Of a stretch of DNA of 64,000 nt, positions 23,223 through 34,482 are shown one piece after another. The notes below the pieces were generated by a model, which was not told where the DNA came from, searched no databases, and saw only the letters and a program-made list of their open reading frames with translations. The number at the start of each line of letters is the position of its first letter. Within the stretch, counting starts at the first letter, position 1. Source of the DNA: Episyrphus balteatus (taxonomy: Eukaryota; Arthropoda; Insecta; Diptera; Syrphidae); contig NC_079134.1 in NCBI RefSeq assembly GCF_945859705.1, positions 39,074,576-39,138,575 of the forward strand. The letters are read 5' to 3'. The translations under genes were made by a program, and so were the position numbers.

Positions 23223-23656
23223 CGCGTTGACTTACGCTGTCAACGCCTATAAAATTACAAATTCTAGGCCGCTTTTACAAGACTGCGTTCTTACAAGCCT
23301 TCCACAATTTTAGTTAGCCTATTAATACACTGAGACAAATCAATAAAAACTAATGCTTTCTACTGTAATAATTGTTTTTAAAGGACATGTACTAGCAAAA
23401 TTAAATGACTTAATTGAATGAAATTATCAAAATAAATGTTATTTATGCATTTGGGAGACTTTGAACCTGCTATTGAGTGTCAAATTCTACGTCAATACCA
23501 ATCATCAAATATCATGAACTAATTTTTCTGGCCCTAGCTCCTATTTTTCTTCTGTCTTTTTGGGAGCTTTTTGATATTGGTGACATAAAATTTCCTTAGT
23601 ATGTATTTGAAAAAAAAGCTTTCTTTGAATTGAAACCAAATTGATTAACATAGGTA
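23223..23656. other. Spacer without recognised gene
   Basis: AT-rich sequence between the hAT-like element and the conserved block upstream of exon C. Nothing is identified. Confidence 0.35.
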
Positions 23657-23856
23657 GAGGTACCTTCTATAAGCACACATCAAAGACAGAAACATTAATG
23701 GAATTACCTTTAGTCTATAGAATTGTTGATATTTCTTATTCACAAACAAACATAATTACCTAACTTATGAACAACCTAATCAATTAAGAGAAATATATTG
23801 AAATCACACTTATAATGTGGATCTACCCATTTCTTAGATTAAAAAAAGTTATTGCG
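23657..23856 (+). promoter_or_regulatory. Conserved upstream block of GR exon C
   Basis: About 200 bp match the DNA upstream of exon E (29128-29320), with shared phrases such as 'gaattgttgatatttctta' and 'catttcttagattaaaaaa'. Exon D shares only the last ~30 bp. The alignment suggests co-duplicated promoters. It also settles the start: the upstream ATG at 23815 is in frame here but out of frame at exon E, so the ATG at 23857 is the likely start in both. Confidence 0.45.
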
Positions 23857-24753
23857 ATGAAAAGGTTTATTCGGAAAGGAATTTTACTGCAACTTTGTTG
23901 CTTAAGACTTTTGGGATTGCTTCCAATTTGTTACCAAAACGGTCAACTTCAATTAATTCAAAAGCATTGGATCTCGTTTTTAGTTCTATGTGCATCTAAT
24001 CTAACTTTATTAGCATGTTCCTTATGGTGTATTTTTAATTACGATATGACATCTTTGTTTAATTATGCGAATACCTCGAAGAAATACGAGTTATATGGGT
24101 GTTTCATTGCTAGTTTTACCCAAGTTCTTGCAAATTTTTGTATTTATTTCAAAAAAGAGCAAATATTCGAAATCGTAAAGTTAATTTGCAAGTTTGAAGA
24201 AAAATATTTGCGCGATTATAGTTACTATATAGACGTCACTTTTTGTTATTTCATAGTGTTTTTGATAATAAGTGTTGTATGTTCCTCAAACATGATCTTT
24301 TTATACAGTTACTATTCAACGTGGAACAAATTCTATACCCCAGAATATGTAGTTTTTGAAATACAACTTATTTTTAGTGGATTGATTTTAACATTCTATA
24401 CGTCTTTAGTTTTACAAATTAAAAAAATACTAACGTGTATTAATGAAAAAATTATTGAAAGTATAAAATTTCATCGTGTTCATTTAAATGAAATTCTTAC
24501 AGACAGAAGTGAAATAATTTTTTTATGTGAAGAGGAAATAAGTTCGATTTATGGATTTCCAATAATAGTTATGCTGACAGGTGCTCTTTTTAATGGCCCC
24601 GCTGGTCCTTATTATGCAAATTATATATTTTATTCAAATGATCTGAATAATTTAGCAAGAATTTGGTGTATAATTGTGAATGTTGGCTTGATATATTTTG
24701 TCCAGTTTATGTTCTTTCCTAGCATTATTTTTCTGCAGGATTCTACAGATGAG
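23857..24753 (+). CDS. Gustatory receptor, alternative 5' exon C (Gr39a-like, TM1-TM6)
   Basis: The exon codes 299 residues from MKRFIRKGILLQLCCLRLLG. It has six hydrophobic segments, 'DRSEIIFLCEEEISSIYGFP' before TM5, NGPAGPYYANYIF in TM5, and the end QDSTDE at GAG|GTAAGA in phase 0. A frame extension to an ATG at 23815 exists but is not conserved in paralogues. The first half is nearly the same as exon E, while the second half (from about residue 150) is closer to exon B, including the shared stretch 'EIQLIFSGLILTFYT'. This points to past exchange between neighbours. TM7 is missing, as in all members. Confidence 0.88.
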
Positions 24754-25021
24754 GTAAGATAAATGGTGCCCTTAAACAAGTTTTTAAAGTTAAACATTGC
24801 CCAATTTCTATTGCATTTCTTGTCTATTCGTCAGAATTTTCGGTTAGACAGTTTGTCTGTCCAAAAAATGTCACCTGGAAGCTCCATGTGAAAATTACGG
24901 AAGACCGTCTATAGACGGCTTTAGTGGTTCACTGCAAAATTAAATATCAAAATTCAAATCCAAAAAAAATTTTTAATTCCTCACAAAACTACATAGGTAT
25001 TATTATTCTGTGTGATAACTT

Positions 25022-25700
25022 TTAAGACACTTTTTTACTTTCGAAGAACATAAGTATTGCATTTGGTACAAAGTGTGTGTGTATCGGACTTTTTACACAA
25101 TTTGAATGATTTTTTTGTTCCCATTCTGGAAAATGATTGGTTCTATCAAATCTCACACTTGCTACCGGCTGTGTAGCTTTTTTTCCAACATGGTTATCTG
25201 CCTGTGCAGCAGATGATGGACGACCAACACATCTTTTTTCAGCAGAAGCAGAGTTCGTTGGCAATGCTCAACCGAAATTCACACATCGTCATAATCTTTA
25301 ATTTGTTCTTCTTCATCTTAGTTTTGATTTTTTTTCAGCGTTCCGTCGTCTATATAAAACAAACTCATTTGTTGTAGCCATATCCAAAAGATGATAGAAA
25401 ATTCTTGTTGTTATGTCTTGAGTTTTGATTTGTAAACCATTTCGACCCATGAAGGCATCCATCAAATCGACACCAACCATATGAGCGTTATACTCACGTA
25501 TAATTTGTGGACAGTCGATTTCGTGATATGTTTTCAAAAAAGGGTTTGTACTAACATTCGTTCACCATAGTTTGACATTTGTCGTGTCCTTCCTGGTATT
25601 GACTCCGTAAGCTAATCCGACGTATTCTGTCGAATAACCTCTTTCTGCTTTTTTGAGGTCTTCACTTTTATCGAGCTCTTAGATACACCAAAAGGGGCAA
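25022..25700 (-). pseudogene. piggyBac-like transposase remnant
   Basis: Minus-strand reading gives 'AERGYSTEYVGLAYG' (near 25620), then 'IDCPQIIREYNAHMVGVDLM' with 'DAFMGRNG', then 'RIFYHLLDMATTNEFVLYRR' (25537-25313), then a C-terminal part 'RFDRTNHFPEWE' (near 25150). This is the order of the DDE_Tnp_1_7 C-terminal half. Of the usual Cys-rich tail little is left. Stops and missing segments make it non-functional. Confidence 0.75.
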
Positions 25701-26664
25701 AGACATCTAAAAACTGTCGAAATAAATTATTATTAAAAAAGTAAGTCAGCAAAATTTTCTAAAAAGGATTTAGATTGTATTTACATAATATGGAAATATA
25801 AGTTCGAATTTACTAAAACGTACCAAAGTTAATAATGCTTTTTAGTTAACGATATTTTTCTTATACGTTATACAATGAAAGAAATAAAAAAAATAAGAAA
25901 CTAATTCTTAATAGGCACTGTTTGTTAACCTGTTTGTTAGTTAACTTTATTTAAAAATCGCTTAGACTTTTTTTTCGAAAATGCCCTCATACTTGATATG
26001 AGAGAGTCGGAAGTAGGAGTAAGCATCAACTTATTGAGAACATCAAGATTACAGGAGATTCGTGAAAACTTCCTGGAAAAACGTCCACGATATTGGCGAA
26101 AATGTTTATTTCTTGCTTCAGCAGCCTCTTCTGAAAACTGATCAATAGGTAGGAATTAATATTTTGTGCAACGTAAGGGTCATTGGATGCCAAGAATATG
26201 GGATTACATATAGCTGATCAGTTTCAAAATTAAATTGGAAAATCAATTAAAGTTTACTTCATCCCCAGAAGAAATGGTTTCAAGTATTACCTTTAAACGG
26301 TAAATAAGGTCTTTATCAACACATAAGATTTCCGATGCAATAGTGGGGGTCATCAAAAAACATTCTGCTAGTATTTCCGTCATTGGTATTTCCCAATCCA
26401 GGCTTTGGTACGTCAACTATGAGCCCTAGTCTTTACTTATGTCGTTTTCTTTCACTCTATTAAGGAGTAGAGTACTCCTTTTTCTACAGTGATAGAACAT
26501 AAGGAGAGTAATAATTTTTTTTTTGTAATTGTGTGTGTGACAAGGCAAAAATGGATAATTTCCTTGAAAAAAATAGTGATAACAGGCCTAGGGAAAAAAT
26601 TTTATGAATTGAAAACAAATTAATAGTAATAACATAAATGAAGCATAATAAGAGTTCGTTGATA
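25701..26664. other. Spacer with a short transposon-ORF fragment
   Basis: At about 25980-26150 the minus strand reads 'EARNKHFRQYRGRFSRKFSR' followed by 'ISCNLDVLNKLML', a stretch I associate with repetitive uncharacterised arthropod ORFs. The rest is AT-rich and unassigned. Confidence 0.35.
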
Positions 26665-26952
26665 AGTCTGCTTCTACACGAAGACGCAAGGCGCAGAAAT
26701 TATCTTTTTATTTCCTTTTGATTTTCGTTACGGTGCGTCGCGTCGCGCGCTTCTACACGTACCTAGTATTTTTTTGAAGACGCAAATTTGACAGCTATTT
26801 TATTTGGTTTTTGTTTTTGTTTTCGTATGACGACTTCTACAGGAAGACTTAGACGCACGAGATGCACATAAGAACAAGGGAGAGAGAAAGATCGATTTCT
26901 CCTTTCATCTTATGTACATCTTGTGCGTCTACGTCTTCGAGTAGAGTAGTAA
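26665..26952. repeat. Inverted-repeat MITE ('cttctacacgaagacgca')
   Basis: The motif 'cttctacacgaagacgca' on the left is matched by a diverged inverse 'tgcgtctacgtcttcgagta' on the right. An inner pair ('agacgcacgagatgcacata' near 26850, inverse near 26915) forms a hairpin. No ORF. Confidence 0.5.
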
Positions 26953-27189
26953 GGTTTTGAACAAACGAATTCTAGCATGCAAGATTGATAAACCAAACTT
27001 CTAATTCAAATCTAAGTTGACTATATTACCTTCTACTTTTTTTTTTTATTTTCAAGTGATCGATCTCACAAAAAAACTGCTCAATCAGCATCTTTCTTCG
27101 GTCACTTAGATTAGATACTCGGAATATTATCTGTGTGAAGCCGTATGCAATGTCGTAGGATGAAAATCTTTTCTTAATTTAAACAAACA

Positions 27190-27485
27190 TCTCTCCATTA
27201 TAATTTATAACCCTCTCTTTTGAATGCACTTTGTTGAAAAACATTTTCTGGTGTTGGCCTTAAGGTGTCATTAACCAGATTTCAATTCCATATCCTTCAT
27301 CTCCAAGCAATACAATGTTAGCAGAATTTCTCATACTGGATTTCAGAGCACTGTTTCTCCAAATTCTGAAATCGTGAACCAAGGCCTGCCATCTCCAATC
27401 TACACTTGTGAAATATTCCAATTCATCACATATTGCTTGAATATTGATGGCGGCATATCCTTTTTCGTTTGTTGTACTCTTCTCA
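27190..27485 (-). pseudogene. PIF/Harbinger-type transposase fragment
   Basis: The minus strand reads 'NEKGYAAINIQAICDELEYF', then 'WRWQALVHDFRIWRNSAL', then 'IVLLGDEGYGIEIWLMTP', followed by a stop. This is the central part of the DDE_Tnp_4 (Harbinger) domain, with GDxGY as the second catalytic block. Only about 100 residues remain, just upstream of GR exon D. Confidence 0.75.
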
Positions 27486-27689
27486 ATGGAACTGCGGAAA
27501 ACGGGTTAAAATACTTATTTGATATATGTAAGTAAACAAAAAGATAATTATAACCCCATCAAATACACTTTTTAATCCAATTAATTTTACTCGATGTCTT
27601 ATTTGAACTCTATCTAATTAAAAGTTACAAATTGAACTCCAACCCATATTGTTAATTCATCCATTTATTAGATTAAAATAGTTATTGCG

Positions 27690-28589
27690 ATGAAAATGTT
27701 TATTCGAAAAGGAATCTTACTGCAAATATTTTTCTTAAGACTATTGGGATTATTACCAATTTGTTACCGAAACGGTCATTTTCAATTAATTCAAAAGCAA
27801 TGGACCTCGTTTTTATTTCTATGTGCATCTAATCTAACATTATTAACATGCTCTTTATGGTGTATTTTTAATTCCGATTTCATATCCCCGTTAAGCTATG
27901 CAGTTACTTCGAAGAAATACGAGTTATATGGATGTTTTATTGCCAGTTTAACACAAGTTTGTGCTAATTTTTTTATTTATTCAAAAAAGGAAGAAATATT
28001 GAATATTCTGAACCTAATTTCCAAGTTCGAAGAAAAGTATCATGGAGATGATGGTAGTAATGTAGACTTTACTTTTTGTTATTTCATCGTGTTTTTGATA
28101 ATAAGTGTTATATGTACCTCAAACATGATCTATTTGTACAGTTGCGGTTTATTTTCATGGTGGAACAAATTCTATACTCCACAATATGTAGCTTTTGAAA
28201 TGCAATTTTTATTTAGTGGATTACTTTTAACATTTTATACGTCTCTAGTTTTAATAATTAAAAATACATTATCATGTGTCAATGATCAAATTAAAAATAA
28301 AATAAACTCAAAAACAAATTTAATACAACCTCTAAAAGACAGAAGTGAAATCATTATTTTGTGTGAAGAGAAAATAAGTTCAATATTTGGCATCCCTATA
28401 ATGTTTATGCTGACAACTGCCTTGTCCAATGGTCCGGCTGGCCCGTATTATGCTTATAACATGCTTGATGTCTATGTTTCTTTTACTTTTGAAACAATTT
28501 GGTACATCGTGGTGAATGCGTGCTTATTAAATGTGATACAATTTTTGCTGTTTCCAACCATAGTTTTTCTTCAAGATGTCACAGAAGAG
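27690..28589 (+). CDS. Gustatory receptor, alternative 5' exon D (Gr39a-like, TM1-TM6)
   Basis: The exon codes 300 residues from MKMFIRKGILLQIFFLRLLG. It has the six hydrophobic segments, KDRSEIIILCEEKISSIFGIP before TM5, SNGPAGPYYAYNM in TM5, and the end QDVTEE at GAG|GTAAGT (a strong donor) in phase 0. Its region from about residue 150 to 190 (SCGLFSWWNKFYTPQYVAFE onward) is almost base-for-base the same as exon E. Only about 730 bp separate its donor from the start of E. That gap also contains the E promoter block and no TM7 exon, the tightest evidence that D is not a complete gene by itself. Confidence 0.88.
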
Positions 28590-29127
28590 GTAAGTTATAT
28601 AGTTTTCAAGTTATACTTGAAATGACTTCTGTAAAGTAATTTTCAGTTATCTCACACTTTAAAAACACTAGAGATACGAGTTGAAATTTCAGACCTCTGC
28701 ATCATTGAATGTTTTACGATACCTATTTCAAGCCCGAGAAAAAGAAATCGTTTGGCTTCATTAGCTTTTCTATTTATTGGCAACGACATCGAACAATTTT
28801 GTTTCTCTCGGAGGTTTTTCACAATAGTTTTAAGATTTTTGCAAACAAAATCATAGTTAAAATTTTATTTAGACTATGGTTTTGAACAAACTGCAGAAAA
28901 AAATACTACTAATAAAAAAAACAATGCGTGTTTTTAGAGTGGATGAGTCTTTCCTTCACTAGTTTAGAAACTACCGGAAGGAAACACAACCGTTCAATTC
29001 AAGTTTGAGAAAAAAAAGTGGTGTGCCCCAGGGCTCAGTTCTGTCTCAAATTCTCTTTGTAATTTGTATCGGCTTTTTTTAAGCTTCTAATCCACTCAAC
29101 TGTTCAAATAAACTTGATATTGATGTA
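28590..29127 (+). other. Intronic spacer between GR exons D and E
   Basis: It begins at the donor GTAAGT. No exon with a TM7-like sequence is seen. The sequence carries no identified repeat. Confidence 0.45.
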
Positions 29128-29320
29128 AAGGTATCTACTATAAACAGTCATCAAAGACAAACAAATTAATGGAATTAATTCTAGTTTAGAATTGTTGATA
29201 TTTCTTATTAGCCTATACATAATCACCTAATGAAAACAACTTAATCAATTAACAGATACAAATTGAACTCATACTCATGATGTGGATCCACCCATTTCTT
29301 AGATTAAAAAAGTTATTGCA
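29128..29320 (+). promoter_or_regulatory. Conserved upstream block of GR exon E
   Basis: This is the counterpart of 23657-23856 upstream of exon C; the two align over almost the whole block. It lies immediately before the ATG and is the best candidate for a duplicated promoter plus 5' UTR. Confidence 0.45.
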
Positions 29321-30199
29321 ATGAAAAGGTTTATTCGGAAAGGAATTTTACTGCAACTTTGTTGCTTAAGACTTTTGGGACTGCTTCCACTTTGTTACCA
29401 AAACGGTCAACTTCAATTCAATCAAAAGCATTGGGTCTCGTTTTTAGTTCTATGTGCATCTAATCTAACTTTAATATCATGCTCCTTATGGTGTATTTTT
29501 AATTCCGATTTTATATCTTCGTATAATTATGCGAATACTTCGAAGAAATACGAGTTATATGGGTGTTTACTTGTCAGTTTTGCTCAAGTTTTTGCAAATC
29601 TTTGTATTTATTTAAAAAAAGAGCAAATATTTGAAATCATGAAGCTAGTTTCCAAGTTCGAAGAAAAGTATCTACGCGATGATAGTTATATAGATGTCAC
29701 TTTTTGTTATTTCATAGTGTATTTGATATTTAGTGTTATATGTTCCTCAAACATGATCTATTTGTACAGTTGCGGTTTATTTTCATTGTGGAACAAATTC
29801 TATACTCCACAATATGTAGCTTTTGAAATGCAATTTTTATTTAGTGGATTACTTTTAACATTTTATACGTCTCTAGTTTTAGTAATCAAAAATACATTAT
29901 CAAGTGTCAATAATCAAATTACAAATCAAATAATCTCAAGTAGAAAGTTAATAGAAATTCTAAAAGACAGAAAAGATATCATTATTTTGTGTGAAGAAAA
30001 AATAAGTTTAATATTTGGAATCCCTTTAATATTTATGCTGATAAGTGCCTTGTCCAATGGCCCATCCGGCGTGTACTATGGTAACGTTCCTTTAACTGTT
30101 GAAAGAATTTGGAGTATAGTTGTGAATTCGTGTCTATTGAATCTGATACAATGTTTGCTGTTTCCGACAATAGTTTTTCTTCAAGATGTAACAGAAGAG
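29321..30199 (+). CDS. Gustatory receptor, alternative 5' exon E (Gr39a-like, mosaic)
   Basis: The exon codes 293 residues, the shortest of the array. The N-terminal half (MKRFIRKGILLQLCCLRLLG onward) is nearly identical to exon C. From about residue 150 (YLYSCGLFS) it switches to near identity with exon D through TM4 ('NKFYTPQYVAFEMQFLFSG'). TM5 has SNGPSGVYYGN: the array-wide GPAGP is GPSGV here, and several residues following it are deleted. The end is QDVTEE at GAG|GTAATA, a weaker donor than the GTAAGT/A of its neighbours. It may be diverging or partly impaired, but the frame is intact. Confidence 0.85.
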
Positions 30200-30848
30200 G
30201 TAATATAATGTTTTTTTTTTAATGTTGTTTGCATGTTGTTTTTACTGCAATTGCAGTAAAAATAAAATAAAATAAGAAAACTTCAAGAAAATGTCCCCCA
30301 AATTTTAAAAGATGCCGCCGGATCGACATTCTCATCACAGCAATTAGCTTTTGATCCCGATTTGATCAAGGCTCTTGCCTTGAGGTAAATTAAACAAAGA
30401 GCAATATGAGAACATTCGAAGAGCTACGAAAGCTATCGGACATGATATTTTCCCTTCGTAGAAAAAAATAACAGAAGCAAATACTTGGCACACACCAAAT
30501 GGGGATGTGATGGTGCAAGTGGTCAAAGCCAATACAAAAGTTTGCAGTGCCAGAGGAAGGTGTTTCCGATGAACAATTGATGTATTTTTAAATTTACTTG
30601 CGACCTTAAAACTCTTCGGAGAAGAAATTTAGACAAATCCGCCATCATCAACCCGCTATTGCTGCTCTCTTAAGTTTTCATTTTCGAAAGAAACTCCGGA
30701 AGAGCTTCTAAAAGAAAAAAAAATAGTGTCGAAAATGAAATTCAGCATTTTCTGAAATTGAGCAAAATGGATATATCGTTAAATAAAGCATTAAATGCAT
30801 ATTACAATGATTGACATTCGACAGCAAGCTTGAGTGCTTTCTAAATAA
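30200..30848. other. Spacer with possible transposase fragment (+)
   Basis: At about 30290-30560 the plus strand reads, over stops, 'AFDPDLIKALAL', 'KYLAHTKWGCDGASGQSQYK'. The 'GCDGxSGxSxYK' phrase recalls transposase-like repetitive ORFs in arthropods. It is too short and broken to name. Confidence 0.3.
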
Positions 30849-32200
30849 AATGCACGGGTCGCACGTACTTGCTCTTGCAGCTCAAAGCATTTTTATGTTA
30901 GTCTACTTGTAGATTTTAGAAGCTGGATCTAAATTAAAAAAAAAATGATATTGGTAAAGAGCCGACATTTAGGGCAAAATTATGTTAAATGAAAAAAATT
31001 TTTTTTTGTTATTTGATTTTTTTGAGAAAAAATAAAAATGCAGTTTTATTGCCACTGCTTTAAATGGGTTGGGGTCAAAATTCTGCCGGGGTCAAAATTC
31101 TTTTGTCAAAATTCTGCTTTACAAAATTCTGCTTTCAAAATTCTGCTTTTCAAAATTCTGTTTTTCAAAATTCTGTTTTTCAAAATTCTGCTTTTCAAAA
31201 TTCTGTTTTTCAAAATTCTGCAAAAAAATTAAAAATTAAAAAATTAATTTTTTGCAAAAATTTGTAAAATCATCTTCTTGAAAAATGTTCTGCTTATTTG
31301 ATTACTTACCTTCATAATTTGTCATTCTTTGAAAGCAAATTCATTTTTGTTTTATAAATAAATAAATTTGAAAATATTAAGAAAAGGTTTTTAATACATT
31401 TCCGAAAATAATTAAAATTTTTTTAATTTATCAAATAAAGATGAATATTCAAAAATTTGAATAAAAAAAGGAATATTTTGTATCAAACAACATCGGTTCC
31501 AATAAGTTAAACATAGATTTTATTTGAAAGAAAGTCAGTCTATGCATTTTAAAAAATATTTGCGACACTTAAACAAAAAAATTTAGGAAAGTACCAATGT
31601 TGAATTACATGAGGTGTATTTTTCTTTAGTCAGCGCATATGCTATAAAAAAAAAAAACAGAATTGGCAGAATTTTTTTGTTCAATTATAATGCTGGCAGA
31701 ATTTTGAAAAGCAGAATTTTAAAAATCAGAGTTTTGAAAAGCAGAATAGAAAAAAAGCAGAATTTTGAAAAACAGAATTTTCGTTAAAAAAGCAGAATTT
31801 TGAAGCCAGAATTTTGACCCGATCCCGCTTTAAATATTACGTATACAAATTTTAATCAAAATCGTTAGAGCCGTTTTCGAGAAATTCGTAATATCGTATT
31901 TTTTTGTATGGGAGGTATACGTTCTAAACGACATATAAAAAAAACAAAAAAAAAGCAACTTTCAGAATTCCATAAAAATCATCTGTACCAAATTTGAAGA
32001 AAATCCATCCACCCGTTTAGGCTGTGGAAATGTGTACAGATGGACGCACAACCGCACAGACGCACAGACGAACAGACGTACAGACGCACGGACTTAATTG
32101 CGATACCCACTTTTTTGGAATTCTCCATCATCGTAATGTGGGTTTTGATTAAAACCTCAATTTTTTTTTCGACTCCAATACTTGCCCTATAGAGCAAGTA
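30849..32200 (-). repeat. Dispersed repeat family 'GCAAGTA', reverse copy
   Basis: This reads as the reverse of 17750-18484. The palindrome CTTGCCCTATAGAGCAAG is at 32180-32200, the 'cagacgcacagacg' tandem array at about 32045-32090, 'aatcgttagagccgttttcg' at 31860, and 'gtcgcacgtacttgctcttg' at the left end. It is interrupted by the Foldback-like element at 31066-31826, so that insertion is younger. Confidence 0.65.
31066..31826. mobile_element. Foldback-like element with minisatellite inverted ends (761 bp)
   Basis: The left end GGGTTGGGGTCAAAATTCTG faces the inverse of GGGATCGGGTCAAAATTCTG at the right end. Behind each tip are tandem units of the form 'caaaattctgttttt' (about 31100-31220), inverted at 31690-31805. 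It is flanked by the 9-bp duplication GCTTTAAAT (31057-31065 and 31827-31835). Long inverted repeats made of short tandem units plus a 9-bp target duplication are the traits of Drosophila Foldback elements. The ORFs at 31038-31267 are translated minisatellite. Confidence 0.8.
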
Positions 32201-32504
32201 AAAATAAAATTTTGTGAACTTGAACCTGAAAGTGTGTTCACGGGTGCAGAACTCTGGCCTGCGAGATTGCTTCTTAAATAATAATTGCTGATATTAGTTT
32301 AAAATAAACAGCAACCTAGATGCATTGAAAACGAGGAATGATACCTGAGTAAATCGTTTTACCCCAAAGACTTTTGGTCTAAAGTTGCCAGGCATAGAGT
32401 GCAGTGCATATCCTAAGAAATCTCTTTTCATGAATAAATTAATAAGCAAATCATTATGAAAACTATGCGTTATACTTTTATTATACAAGTTAACTAGTTT
32501 GTTA
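32201..32504. other. Spacer without recognised gene
   Basis: Short AT-rich spacer between the repeat and the conserved block upstream of the dead exon F. Confidence 0.35.
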
Positions 32505-32680
32505 AGTTAACAAAATTGTTATTTATTTCGTTTATGAAATAACAATGAAATAATAATGAAAGGAGGTACGAAAATCAAGCGATAACAAATAATGTAACTA
32601 GGCACTATGATTAATTTATAATTACCTCCAGTAGGGACATTTAAAACATGTCAATCGATGAACACTAGCCGGTCGGTGTC
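32505..32680 (+). promoter_or_regulatory. Conserved upstream block of dead GR exon F
   Basis: It aligns with the block upstream of exon G (35230-35382): shared 'tttatgaaataacaatgaaa', 'cagtagggacattt' and 'aacattagccggtgtcatg'-type sequence. The promoter-proximal DNA is better preserved than the coding part that follows. Confidence 0.4.
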
Positions 32681-32900
32681 ATGAAAAGGTTTATTCGTAA
32701 CGGAATTTGATTGCAAATATTCTGTCTGAGACTATTCGGATTGATACTGATTTGTTATAAAAATGGCCGTCTTCAATTTATTCCAAAAACATTTTCGAGA
32801 ATATTTCCTAAAACACACACCTTCATACAGATTGTGCTTAACATCAACGCTCAACGCTCATATTTAAAAAAGTATATAAATAATAAGTCCGTTAAATACA
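32681..32900 (+). pseudogene. Gustatory receptor exon F, truncated pseudogene
   Basis: The start MKRFIRNGI matches exon G. Codon 10 is then TGA where exon G has TTA, and the frame resumes as LQIFCLRLFGL, ICYKNGRLQFIPKTF. After about 45 codons the similarity breaks, with patches of exon G sequence ('ttgtgct', 'acgctcaacg') separated by deletions, and TM2-TM6 are absent. It is a dead duplicate of G or of its ancestor, lying 2.5 kb upstream of it. No donor site remains. Confidence 0.85.
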
Positions 32901-33429
32901 CTTTGTTGTTTTTTTATGTCAATTCTCCTATAATCATTTTCACTTAAGTCATTTGAATAGTTTTCCCTTGTTCTCAAAATTTCAAAATTTTCTTCAAGTA
33001 ATGTGACAGATTCCTGTTTTGATGTCTTACAAATAAAAAAAGCAATGCTAAAGATATAAATTGAGTTAACACCAGCGTTAGAGCCAAGATGATTTCCTGT
33101 TTCATACTCATACCAATATGTAAAAAAAAAGAAGGTAATAAGAAGTTTTCTCCATAGTCTTTTAATTTAGATTTCCAAAGACTACCTAGAATTACATTTT
33201 TCACACAAACTTTTTCTTTAAAAACCGACGAAAAATTTACAAAATTAGTAGGTGCTTTTCAAGTATGTAATTCGTACCCTACAACCCTACAAAAATTCGT
33301 AAAAACAAAAATTTAAAATTAATATTGTTGGACAATTTCCGATTCCAGCAGCTAACTTGATGTCATTTTAATTTTTCTTCTGATATCGGTGGAGGTATTA
33401 CGTTTTTCAAGGAAAGGTTTGACGAGTTT
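32901..33429. other. No recognisable gene
   Basis: AT-rich. A minus-strand ORF at 32974-33204 is hydrophobic in its middle but matches nothing I know. Confidence 0.35.
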
Positions 33430-34330
33430 TTACCCCTTCGTTTGAAACTTACACATCGTTTCTTCATGTAGTGTTATTTTAAAGTAGACTTTTCCGGGAT
33501 CTGATTTTGAACAACGCAAACATTTGTTTGATTTGAAAACCAAAGATGTTCCCATCTTCATCTTTGTTTCGAACAACCAAACTCGCATGTCGCATTTGGT
33601 TTCAATAAACTTGAAAAATTCCAAACTTCAGGGGGTTTTAAAATTCATGTACCAAAAATTTTTTCAGGCTGGTACCAATCATAGGGGTGCTAAATATTTG
33701 AGTTCGCATACTTTTTTTTTCGATGACAGAATGGTCTATATCACACTCCATTGTGTGGCCAGGAATTAAGAATTTATGCTCAGCTGTCTCAATGCATCAA
33801 ACGCAAAAACATCGCAACAACAATTGTGTTGTGATTTTGGCTCCCACAAGTGTTGGAATTTTGCCCCTCTTCCAGCAATTCCTTCATGCCACATATAGTT
33901 TTTTGAAGTTACACCCGATAAGTCGCGTATGGTTAAGATAAACGTTCAAAGTTGCTTTTGTAAAGCTTGTCTTTTTCTTGCATTGTATTTGAAACATTTT
34001 TTACAAACTTTTTCTCGTTTTCCATTTATTTCAAAAAAGTTGTAACATGACAAGTTCTATTTTTTCGGTTCAATGAAAATGTATGTCTTGGATATTTTGG
34101 AGCTTCGTAACATTTATTTAGTTTCCAACAAAACTTGCTCTTGCATCCCGAGAGCCAAGTCACCAATCAAAAATATTTTTTTGTACATCCGGTTTCAATA
34201 TTTTAATACAGTCGTTGCGACAGCTTTCCAACTTTTTTGATGCTCGACAACTCTTAGCTACATTATTGCTTCTTGTTTCTTTTCTTCTTCTCAAAATTTT
34301 TCAAACTTCTTAAGGCTGTCGTAGTCAACC
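33430..34330 (-). pseudogene. Decayed repetitive ORF ('KFLIPGHT' family)
   Basis: In minus-strand order: 'CRKCFKYNARKRQA'-like basic stretch (near 34000), 'YMWHEGIAGRGA' (near 33870), 'KFLIPGHTMECDIDHSVIEK' (near 33760), and 'WNFSSLLKPNA'-like, C-rich tail ending near 33430, with frameshifts and stops. The GHTxxECDxDHSxIE phrase is typical of a repetitive protein family common in arthropod genomes and likely transposon-borne. I know no proven function. Not an intact gene. Confidence 0.5.
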
Positions 34331-34482
34331 AAAAAGTCTTTGGTCATGATAAGCCTATACTCTTCTTTGATCCCACTTCCACTCACACATACACTCTCTC
34401 CCACTCAAAATGTCGTAGAATTTAGCTAGGTTTTCACTCCAAAATCGAATTCCAACGAACCTCTCACACTCGCCAAACAAAA
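34331..34482. other. Short spacer
   Basis: It contains 'actcacacatacactctctcccactc', low-complexity sequence next to the foldback repeat. Nothing else is seen. Confidence 0.3.

Noticed and set aside
23815..23856. In-frame upstream ATG giving 14 extra residues on exon C.
   Set aside because: The same upstream block before exon E has this ATG out of frame, while the downstream MKRFIRKG start is shared by the paralogues.
31038..31267. Overlapping plus-strand ORFs rich in Phe/Lys/Ile or Asn/Ser.
   Set aside because: They translate the 'caaaattctg' tandem units of the Foldback-like element.
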